Below, one piece after another: positions 1 through 5,641 of a stretch of DNA of 21,993 nucleotides (positions are counted from its first letter, which is position 1; each line of letters begins with the position of its first letter). A program made the position numbers and the translations under genes. Origin of the DNA: CAYVKM01 sp964452045 (lineage in GTDB: Bacteria > Calditrichota > Calditrichia > RBG-13-44-9); the NCBI GenBank assembly GCA_964452045.1, contig CAYVKM010000064.1, positions 1-21,993 of the forward strand, given 5' to 3'. Below the pieces are notes generated by a model that was given only the letters and a program-made list of their open reading frames with translations, was not told the DNA's origin and did no database searches.

Positions 1-188
1 ATCCGGCCCCGCGGAACACCCCAGATCCCCAGGGCATAATCCAGGGAAATGGAACCGGTAGGGATGATATCCACATTAATTTTTACCCGGTCGCCCAGAC
101 GCATGATCGAGCCTTTGCCAAACTGGCGCTCGATCTGTGACATGGCCAGACCCAGGGCTTTTTGTTTTTCATCAGATTGATTTGCCAT
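1..188 (-). CDS. recA: RecA recombinase, N-terminal fragment (runs off left edge)
   Basis: The minus strand reads 62 codons from ATG at 188 to the window edge. The product shows the RecA N-terminal helix followed by the block FGKGSIMRLGD (about residues 23-33) and IPTGSISLDYALGI (about 44-57), which lead into the Walker A loop of RecA; the Walker A itself lies outside the window. RecA is the ATP-dependent strand-exchange protein of homologous repair and SOS control, acting in the cytoplasm. The start is supported by a GGGGAG Shine-Dalgarno a few bases upstream. It lies downstream of thpR and cinA on the same strand, a common bacterial order, but a 260-base gap separates it from thpR, so it may have its own promoter or a processed leader. 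Identity is secure from the conserved N-terminus; only about one sixth of the gene is visible. Confidence 0.95.
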   Translation of the reverse strand, partial: MANQSDEKQKALGLAMSQIERQFGKGSIMRLGDRVKINVDIIPTGSISLDYALGIWGVPRGR

Positions 189-448
189 TTTCTCCCCTTT
201 TCATTTTATTTTTCTTGATATTTTCTCGACTCTTTAAAGTTATTGAAATCAAGGAAACCAGCCGCGGTTTCCTGAATACTGAAATTCCTATCCCGCTTTA
301 ATTGAACCAAATTACTCCTTTTACAGCGGAATGAAATATCAAAACAAAATTTTTTTCGTAAAGAAATATATAAAAAAAATTTTAATTCTTAGCCAGAAAA
401 ATTCATCAAACCAGGTTATTCTGATTTATGCTATATATCAGCGATCAA
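189..448 (-). promoter_or_regulatory. recA leader region with two dyads
   Basis: This AT-rich 260-base gap separates thpR from recA and contains no convincing gene. Two symmetric elements stand out. At 252-273 an 8-bp perfect stem (AGGAAACC / GGTTTCCT) with a 6-base loop lies about 65 bases before the recA start. At 421-441 there is a 21-base near-palindrome with outer arms CTGAT and ATCAG, just beyond the thpR stop. Their position ahead of recA makes them candidates for a transcript structure and a repressor site, but no recognised LexA-box consensus is seen. No convincing -35/-10 pair was found, so the promoter is unresolved. Confidence 0.35.
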
Positions 449-1021
449 TTATTTCAGAAAGGAATATGATTTTTGTACACTGTATTCCGCGCCGGTCGGT
501 TTCAGATCGCTGCGCATGATATCCAGTTGTTCCACCTTCAATAAAATCTGCGGGAATTGATATTCCGAAAATTCTTTCATCACCGTTTCCAGGTTATTCC
601 CATATTTTACCCGGGCCAGGGTCAGATGGGGTGAAAATTTCCGTTGTTCTTTGAGAAATCCTTCTGACGCCAGGTTTTCCTCTACTGCTCGTTGTAAATC
701 CAGCAGCGCCGGTAAACCATCCCCCTGAAGTCCGATCCATAAAACACGCGCTCTTTTCAGGTTGGGAAATGCTCCCAGATCCGCTGTGTGCAGGGTCAGT
801 GGTTTAGGCGGGGAGGCAAACAAACGATCCATCGCAGTAAAAACTTTCTGCACTTCCTCTTTGGTGATATTTCCCAGAAATTTCAGGGTGAGGTGCATGG
901 ATTGCGGCTTAACCCACTTAATCCCCCTGGAAAGCGGTTGCAGCTTCCGGGCAAGTTTCCCTGCCTCAGCCCGGATTTCCGGATTCAAGGGTACGGCAAT
1001 AAATGTGCGGATGGTTTCCAT
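449..1021 (-). CDS. thpR: RNA 2',3'-cyclic phosphodiesterase (2'-5' RNA ligase family, ThpR/LigT)
   Basis: This 190-residue protein carries the two HxTL signature motifs of the 2H phosphoesterase superfamily: HLTL at residues 43-46 and HLTL at 132-135. The histidines H43 and H132 are the expected catalytic pair that hydrolyses 2',3'-cyclic phosphates to 2'-phosphates and can reversibly join 2'-5' RNA ends. The length matches the bacterial ThpR/LigT family (about 180-190 residues), and the N-terminus (RTFIAVPL) is typical of it. The start ATG at 1021 follows the cinA stop by about 10 bases with only a weak Shine-Dalgarno, so translation is probably coupled to cinA. A cytoplasmic location is expected because no signal sequence is present. 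The physiological RNA substrate in bacteria is unclear. Confidence 0.92.
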   Translation of the reverse strand: METIRTFIAVPLNPEIRAEAGKLARKLQPLSRGIKWVKPQSMHLTLKFLGNITKEEVQKVFTAMDRLFASPPKPLTLHTADLGAFPNLKRARVLWIGLQGDGLPALLDLQRAVEENLASEGFLKEQRKFSPHLTLARVKYGNNLETVMKEFSEYQFPQILLKVEQLDIMRSDLKPTGAEYSVQKSYSFLK

Positions 1022-1030
1022 TCTAATCCA

Positions 1031-2275
1031 TTATTTAATAGGTAATCGCAGCAGATACCGGCGGGCAAGTTCCAGGGCAGCCTGGGCCGATCTTTGTTTC
1101 ACACTGTTTCTATCCTGAATAAACAACCGTTTTTGAGCGATCAGCTTATCTTTGGCTGACAGGGCGAGATAAACCAATCCAACCGGTTTGCTGGCCGTAG
1201 CCCCGGTTGGTCCGGCGATGCCGGTGGTGGAAATGCTGATGTCCGTTCCAAAACGCTTTCGTACACCCTCCGCCATTTCCTGTGCCACCTGCTCACTCAC
1301 CGCGCCATATTTTTTCAGGGAAGATTCTTTCACCCCTAACAATTCCATTTTTGCCTGATTACTGTAAGAAACTACCCCACCCATAAAATAATGGGAGCTG
1401 CCGGGAATCTGGGTCAGTTTGTGCTGCACCAGTCCCCCGGTAAGACTTTCCGCCATCGATATGGTCAATTTTCGCTCTCGCAGAAGTTTACCCAGGACTT
1501 CCTCCAGTTCGATATCTTCCCGGGCATAAATGGCATCGCCAATTTGATCATCTAACAATTTCAGGAATTTTTCAAATTTCTTCCGGTTCGGGATATCTTC
1601 ATCCTTTCGCACCACCCGCAGATCGACCCCGGCAAATTTGGGCAAGAAGGCAATCTCGAAGGAGGTAAATTGGGATAGTCCATTTTCTATTTTTTGATAA
1701 ATCACCGATTCGGCCAGACCGGTGGTCCGGATAAAATCCACCTGTACCCGGCATTCCGGGCAGATTTCCCGCAATCTGGGAATCACCGTATCATCAATCA
1801 TTCCTTTCATTTCCATGGGCACACCGGGCATAACGAAGACAAATTTTTCTTCCCTCCGGAAGATCATCCCCAGGGCAGAGCCGTTGCGATTGGGTATTAA
1901 TTCGACTCCCTCCGGCACCATGGCCTGATTCCGGTTGACTTCCGGCATGGGTATTCCCCGCCGGGCAAATCGCTTTTTAAGATTGTCATAGATTTGTTCA
2001 TCGAAAATCAGTTTACAGCCGAAATAATCTGCCACCACATTCCGGGTGATGTCATCCGGGGTGGGGCCCAGTCCGCCGGTGAGCAGGATAACATCCGCCC
2101 TGGTGAGGGCCAGATCCAGGGCTTGCCGGATGGCAACTGTCACATCCCCCACCATCTGGATATAACCGGTGATGATGCCATTCTCATGGAGCTTTTTGCT
2201 GATATAAGTGGCGTTGCTATTGACGGTATTGCCGTTGAGCAACTCGTTTCCGATAGAGATTATTTCTGCCAGCAT
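1031..2275 (-). CDS. cinA: CinA: competence/damage-inducible protein with C-terminal nicotinamide-nucleotide amidase domain
   Basis: The product is 414 residues from the ATG at 2275. An in-frame TTG two codons upstream is rejected because the GGAG Shine-Dalgarno sits 6 bases before the ATG but abuts the TTG. Residues 1-170 form the MoaB/MogA-like (molybdopterin-binding fold, COG1058) domain, with AEIISIG near the start and TGGLGPTPDD at 66-75. Residues about 255-410 form the PncC-type amidase domain, with AESLTGG containing the likely catalytic Ser277 and the TTGIAGPTGA block about 75 residues further on. Known CinA proteins deamidate nicotinamide mononucleotide in pyridine-nucleotide salvage and have a COG1058 pyrophosphatase domain. 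It is the first gene of the cinA-thpR pair and lies upstream of recA, an association seen in many bacteria. Length and domain order are normal. Confidence 0.95.
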   Translation of the reverse strand: MLAEIISIGNELLNGNTVNSNATYISKKLHENGIITGYIQMVGDVTVAIRQALDLALTRADVILLTGGLGPTPDDITRNVVADYFGCKLIFDEQIYDNLKKRFARRGIPMPEVNRNQAMVPEGVELIPNRNGSALGMIFRREEKFVFVMPGVPMEMKGMIDDTVIPRLREICPECRVQVDFIRTTGLAESVIYQKIENGLSQFTSFEIAFLPKFAGVDLRVVRKDEDIPNRKKFEKFLKLLDDQIGDAIYAREDIELEEVLGKLLRERKLTISMAESLTGGLVQHKLTQIPGSSHYFMGGVVSYSNQAKMELLGVKESSLKKYGAVSEQVAQEMAEGVRKRFGTDISISTTGIAGPTGATASKPVGLVYLALSAKDKLIAQKRLFIQDRNSVKQRSAQAALELARRYLLRLPIK

Positions 2276-2308
2276 GAACAACTCCGGTTGACATCCTTAA
2301 TGCTGCTA

Positions 2309-2337
2309 AATATAGAAAATTTATAATGAAAAGAAAA
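2309..2337 (-). promoter_or_regulatory. cinA: Candidate promoter for cinA-thpR
   Basis: On the minus strand TATATT (2309-2314) lies 17 bases from a poor -35-like TTTTCT (2332-2337), which would start transcription about 27 bases before the cinA ATG. The -10 is good and the -35 weak, so this is tentative. A 12-base perfect palindrome, CTAAAATTTTAG, lies further upstream at 2373-2384, between this promoter and the divergent one at 2421. Confidence 0.35.
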
Positions 2338-2420
2338 GTTCGGTATTTTTGATTTTGCTCCAACTACATTAACTAAAATTTTAGACAGGAGAAAAAAAGT
2401 GTTAATGCCCCATATTTTTC

Positions 2421-2449
2421 TTGACAAAAATATTCCGGTTTTGTATCTT
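2421..2449 (+). promoter_or_regulatory. Sigma70-like promoter for the first lipoprotein gene
   Basis: A perfect -35 TTGACA (2421-2426), a 17-base spacer and a -10 TATCTT (2444-2449) predict transcription from about 2456, giving a leader of about 50 bases before the ATG at 2506. That leader holds a run of eight G (2473-2480) and the 12-base palindrome CCCTCCGGGAGG (2489-2500), whose right half is the Shine-Dalgarno. Confidence 0.7.
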
Positions 2450-2505
2450 AAAAGTGAATACAAGAACAAAGAGGGGGGGGCAGGAGAGCCCTCCGGGAGG
2501 TAAGT

Positions 2506-4041
2506 ATGTTTGTTCTTTTCAATAGATTTCAGCGACTGTCTAAACCCGCATCTATTCCATTCTCTTTTCCATATCTTTTCTGTTCTCGCAATTTTTCTTT
2601 TCTCCTTTTCCTTTTCCCTTTGAAAAGCCAGAGGATTTTCACCCCCCATAGGGGCAAGCCGATTAGAATCCGGAAAATTCAATTTTGTGTCGGGATCTCT
2701 TTTTTCTTATTTCTTATCTCTTTTCTTTCCTGCGAAAAAAGCACAGCTCCAGTGAATAATCCACAGGTGACCTTAACAGCAGAATATGTGGGCGTCACTG
2801 AAGCGGAACTTCTCTTACAAACTAAAAACACAGAAGTCAATACCCAATACCAATTATTCCGGGATGACTCCTTGATCAGTGATGGGAACTTGCTGCAGTC
2901 TGACACTAAAATTACAGATAGCCTTTTATTTCCGGCTCACAGCTATACCTATAAAGGCCAATTAATAAAAGATGGGAATCCAATTGCTTATAGCCAGCCG
3001 CTGCAGATTACCACCATGGATACCACAAGCCATGACTTTCAGTGGGAGCTTATTGAATTTCCCAGCCTCTATGGTAGCAGCGGCGTGCTGAGAGATGTTG
3101 CGATTATAAATGAAAACGATGTTTGGTGCGTGGGAGAAATTTACGCCGACAGTGCCCAACCCTGGCTGCCCTATAATGCAGTGCATTGGGATGGGGAGCA
3201 GTGGGAGCTAAAGCGGATAAAAACAAATGCTTGCGGCGGCGTAGATTATCCTCCTATTAATGCAATTTTTGCTTTTTCATTTAATGATGTATTATTTGCT
3301 CACACTGATGGAAGTATCACGCATTATGATGGTAGAAATTTTATCAATGATTGTTCCTTAATTACCCAATTAAATAGTTCTGCAAACAAAATGTGGGGTA
3401 CGTCAAGGAATGATTTGTATGTTGTAAGTGGAAATGGATTGATAGCCTACTACAACGACAGCAGTTGGCAGAAGCTGGAGAGTTGGACGGATTTGGGTTT
3501 ATTGGATATTTGGGGAATTTCCCAAACCGAGATTTACACAGTGGGGCTTAACTATGGCCAGGCGCTGGGGGTGGTTTTGAAATATGACGGCATTGCCTGG
3601 CAAAAGATGATCGAAGGATTTGTGGAAGGAAACGGATTCGATCCTTCTCAACTCTTTAAAACCCAACTATACGGTCTCACAGACGGGATATGGGTTGATG
3701 AGCACCGGACACTTTATACCGTAGGAAACTTGATGTATCAATATAAACGGGGGAAATGGGATTACGTGCGATCCTTACCGGAAAATTATGTAAACGGTAA
3801 TCCCGGTAATTATTACCGGGGCTATTTACATGCCGTGAGGGGGAGTGCTTCCAACGATATCTTTATCTTCGGCCAGAGTGAAACACTTATCCATTTCAAC
3901 GGTTCCACTTGGCAAAAAGTAGGACCTGCTTATGTTCCCTGGAGTCCTCGGTGGTGGTATAACTGTGATGTAAAAGAGGATTTGATCGTAGGGGTAGGTC
4001 GAGATGAAAATTGTCCACGGATTATCAAATTATGGCGCTAA
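2506..4041 (+). CDS. Lipoprotein with an FnIII-like domain and a seven-bladed propeller
   Basis: The 511-residue reading frame starts at an ATG with GGGAGG five bases upstream. The apparent lipoprotein signal is internal: a basic stretch (about residues 49-58), a hydrophobic run, then SFLSC with Cys76 followed by EKSTAP. From this start the signal would be abnormally long and contains a second hydrophobic patch (about 18-38). A TTG at 2620 would give a 38-residue signal but has no ribosome site. Residues about 85-170 look like a fibronectin type III-like beta-sandwich. Residues about 185-511 hold seven copies of a blade ending in GxxW (for example DIWGISQTEIYTVG, then KYDGIAWQ). It probably sits lipid-anchored in the outer membrane. 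It is paralogous to the lipoprotein at 4393 (both CEKS near the anchor, same blade motif). Function is unknown; the propeller suggests binding rather than catalysis. Confidence 0.75.
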   Translation: MFVLFNRFQRLSKPASIPFSFPYLFCSRNFSFLLFLFPLKSQRIFTPHRGKPIRIRKIQFCVGISFFLFLISFLSCEKSTAPVNNPQVTLTAEYVGVTEAELLLQTKNTEVNTQYQLFRDDSLISDGNLLQSDTKITDSLLFPAHSYTYKGQLIKDGNPIAYSQPLQITTMDTTSHDFQWELIEFPSLYGSSGVLRDVAIINENDVWCVGEIYADSAQPWLPYNAVHWDGEQWELKRIKTNACGGVDYPPINAIFAFSFNDVLFAHTDGSITHYDGRNFINDCSLITQLNSSANKMWGTSRNDLYVVSGNGLIAYYNDSSWQKLESWTDLGLLDIWGISQTEIYTVGLNYGQALGVVLKYDGIAWQKMIEGFVEGNGFDPSQLFKTQLYGLTDGIWVDEHRTLYTVGNLMYQYKRGKWDYVRSLPENYVNGNPGNYYRGYLHAVRGSASNDIFIFGQSETLIHFNGSTWQKVGPAYVPWSPRWWYNCDVKEDLIVGVGRDENCPRIIKLWR

Positions 4042-4042
4042 G

Positions 4043-4123
4043 GGGACTGGAAAAATGATAAATAGCAAGAATATCAGAATTCAGCATGACACAATACTGT
4101 CAACATTTTCACAGTCCCTTTTT
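4043..4123 (+). terminator. Possible terminator of the first lipoprotein gene
   Basis: Two bases after the stop codon, GGGACTG (4043-4049) can pair with CAGTCCC (4112-4118), immediately followed by TTTTT. The closing stem is 7 bp and spans a 62-base loop with a smaller internal hairpin, so it is unusually long for an intrinsic terminator, though position and T tract fit. Confidence 0.4.
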
Positions 4124-4269
4124 ATTATTTCCAATCCCCTGATAAAACAGCACCGGGCACTGCACTGCCCGGCGCCGCGATCATGCAATAATAACATGAC
4201 GGTTAGAGGTGTCATCCCTTGCGGGTTCGTATTATTGCAAACCAAACTTATGGAAAGGAGGTGATGCCT

Positions 4270-4371
4270 ATGCTTGTGTTTTATCAGTCCTATCATAAAA
4301 AATCCTGGAATGTGTTTGCCGCACATACCAGGCTTACCCACTTAATAATTAAAAGCAGTGATTTTTGGTAA
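4270..4371 (+). CDS. Small reading frame, 33 codons, with near-perfect Shine-Dalgarno
   Basis: AAAGGAGGTGAT (4254-4265), fully complementary to the expected 16S rRNA 3' tail, precedes ATG 4270 by an ideal eight bases from GGAGG. A second ATG at 4264 is in frame but overlaps the ribosome site. The predicted peptide is 33 residues, begins MLVFYQSYHKKSW and ends SSDFW; it is rich in His, Trp and Tyr, with no recognised motif or membrane segment. The TAA lies 21 bases before the ATG of the next lipoprotein, so it could be a leader peptide coupled to that gene. Its coding sequence also contains an 11-bp imperfect hairpin (4304-4332), so the RNA structure rather than the peptide may matter. The initiation signal is real-looking; the function is unknown. 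Confidence 0.4.
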   Translation: MLVFYQSYHKKSWNVFAAHTRLTHLIIKSSDFW

Positions 4372-4392
4372 GTGATTTATAAAGGATGTTCA

Positions 4393-5469
4393 ATGAGACG
4401 ATTTATTAACATTATTTTTCTGATTCTAATTTTCATTTTATTATTCGGTTGTGAGAAGAGCAAGACGCCCTTGGAACCTTTATCGAAATATTATACCAGC
4501 CACGAATATGAGTGGGAAATTGACACTTTGGAGGCGCCTGGTGCCTGGCAAACCATAATGACAGATATCTGGGGAACCGACGAGAACAACGTTTATGTAG
4601 TCGGTCATAGTGATGTTCTCTTATACCAAGCCTATCACTGGGATGGTATGAACTGGTCGCCTATTGATATCAGGTTTCCTGGTCATCCCTCATCATTAAG
4701 CGAAATTTACGGATTTTCAGAGACCGATATATGGGCGGTAGGAGAGGAGGTGCATGGTGTACCGATTACAACACGCAAAAATTTTATTGTATATTACAAC
4801 GGATCCGAATGGGAACTGATAAGAAATGTCGATGCTCCGGTTTGTCTTTCGGTTTGGGGAACTTCCAGCAATAATCTTTTCGTGGGATGTGACAGCGGAG
4901 TTGTTTTGAATTATGATGGAAGTGCATGGGAGAAACAATATACGAATTCACAGGCTGGCATCGTTTCTATTTCCGGTTTCAATTCTGAAACTGTATATGC
5001 TGTTGGCAATGAAAAGGATAAACAAATGCCGGTTGATACAAGCTATTACTATTTCTTTAAATACGATAATGAAGGCTGGCAAACTGTCGATTCGGCGAAA
5101 AGGACTATTGCTTTGGAACCATTTAAATTCGGTTCTTCAGACCTTTGGGGCCAGAACGGAACCTTATATAGCGCCGGACATGGACTTTATCTTTTTCAGG
5201 GCAAGTTATGGAATTCTATCCTAAATGAAAATATTGGCCTTATATCAATTCACGGTAATAACCTGAACGATATATTTGCGGTTGGCTTATTTGGTTATAT
5301 CTTTCACTATAACGGTTTAGAGTGGCATCAATACTATCAATTCAAAGATCAATTTATAAATAATAAAGGCGTCTGGATGCACGGGGATTATGTGTTTATC
5401 ATCGGGCAGTCAGATAATTACTCGGTTATTTTAAGAGGCAAACGAAGGAAAGGAAGTGATGCACCATGA
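4393..5469 (+). CDS. Lipoprotein with a seven-bladed propeller (paralogue of upstream gene)
   Basis: The product is 358 residues from ATG 4393, chosen because AAGGA lies six bases upstream; a GTG at 4372 in frame abuts the previous stop and lacks a good site. A short basic N-terminus (MRR), a hydrophobic run and LLFGC place the lipid-modified cysteine at residue 20, followed by EKSKTP. The rest is seven blade repeats of the pattern [D/S]-x-W-G-x-x-x-x-[D/N]-[I/V/L]-[Y/F/W]-x-V-G, then [Y/H]-x-[N/D/G]-G-x-x-W, for example SVWGTSSNNLFVG with NYDGSAWEK. It lacks the FnIII-like domain of the neighbour. It is probably an outer-membrane or periplasmic lipoprotein. Ligand and role are unknown; the shared anchor sequence and propeller indicate tandem duplication. 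Confidence 0.82.
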   Translation: MRRFINIIFLILIFILLFGCEKSKTPLEPLSKYYTSHEYEWEIDTLEAPGAWQTIMTDIWGTDENNVYVVGHSDVLLYQAYHWDGMNWSPIDIRFPGHPSSLSEIYGFSETDIWAVGEEVHGVPITTRKNFIVYYNGSEWELIRNVDAPVCLSVWGTSSNNLFVGCDSGVVLNYDGSAWEKQYTNSQAGIVSISGFNSETVYAVGNEKDKQMPVDTSYYYFFKYDNEGWQTVDSAKRTIALEPFKFGSSDLWGQNGTLYSAGHGLYLFQGKLWNSILNENIGLISIHGNNLNDIFAVGLFGYIFHYNGLEWHQYYQFKDQFINNKGVWMHGDYVFIIGQSDNYSVILRGKRRKGSDAP

Positions 5470-5485
5470 GGGTTCTATTAAACAA

Positions 5486-5515
5486 GCCGGAATAATGCTG
5501 GCACATTATTCCGGC
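5486..5515 (+). terminator. Hairpin after the second lipoprotein gene
   Basis: A perfect 12-bp stem (GCCGGAATAATG / CATTATTCCGGC) with a 6-base loop lies 16 bases after the stop codon. No T run follows, so it may be a Rho-independent-like pause, a transcript-stabilising 3' end or part of the following leader. Confidence 0.45.
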
Positions 5516-5521
5516 AATTGA

Positions 5522-5590
5522 TGCAAACAAAACGCGTGTGTTAGTAACCTTATTTTTACCTCGAAGGTAAAAACCGCCCTTTTGTTTGCA
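5522..5590 (+). promoter_or_regulatory. Structured leader of the T9SS-type secreted protein gene
   Basis: TGCAAACAAAA (5522-5532) pairs with TTTTGTTTGCA (5580-5590), an 11-bp stem enclosing an 8-bp hairpin TTTTTACC / GGTAAAAA (5553-5573) with a TCGAA loop. It ends about 50 bases before the ATG at 5642. The outer stem begins TGCAA and ends TTGCA, like the three-way junction at 4184-4239. No known riboswitch consensus was recognised. Confidence 0.4.
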
Positions 5591-5641
5591 CAGCAAATCT
5601 ACTAAAAAACTAAAGCAAACTCAAATCTTCAGGAGATTATC

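Larger units (their letters stand above)
4042..4392 (+). other. Structured intergenic region between two paralogous lipoprotein genes (candidate RNA element)
   Basis: These 351 bases hold an unusual density of inverted repeats. GGGACTG (4043-4049) pairs with CAGTCCC (4112-4118), which is followed by a T-rich tract, and encloses TGACA/TGTCA (4087-4091/4098-4102). CCGGGCA/TGCCCGG (4153-4172) is a hairpin. TGCAATAATA (4184-4193) pairs with TATTATTGCA (4230-4239), enclosing two abutting hairpins, ATGAC/GTCAT (4196-4215) and CCC/GGG with a TTGC loop (4216-4225): a clean three-way junction. An 11-bp stem with one A-A mismatch lies at 4304-4332. The first stem plus T tract could be the terminator of the upstream gene. 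The rest is unexplained and may be a leader RNA, a small RNA or a mobile-element remnant. Confidence 0.45.

Noticed and set aside
331..519. 62-codon plus-strand frame between recA and thpR
   Set aside because: It overlaps the 3' end of thpR, is driven by A-rich sequence and has no ribosome site or homologous-looking segment.
2260..2682. 140-codon minus-strand frame spanning the cinA promoter region and the lipoprotein leader
   Set aside because: It overlaps the end of cinA and a good divergent promoter, and its Lys/Glu-rich sequence is simply the complement of the pyrimidine-rich tract at 2555-2625.
4184..4239. Integron attC site
   Set aside because: The GTTAG in the loop does not match the GTTRRRY core, there is no matching RYYYAAC partner in the right arrangement, and no integrase is visible.
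4221..4239. tRNA T-arm-like GGGTTCG
   Set aside because: The surrounding sequence cannot form a cloverleaf; no acceptor stem, D arm or anticodon stem is present at the needed spacing.
4042..4392. Complete insertion sequence
   Set aside because: No transposase frame, no convincing target-site duplication and no matching terminal repeats flanking the region were found; only internal hairpins are present.
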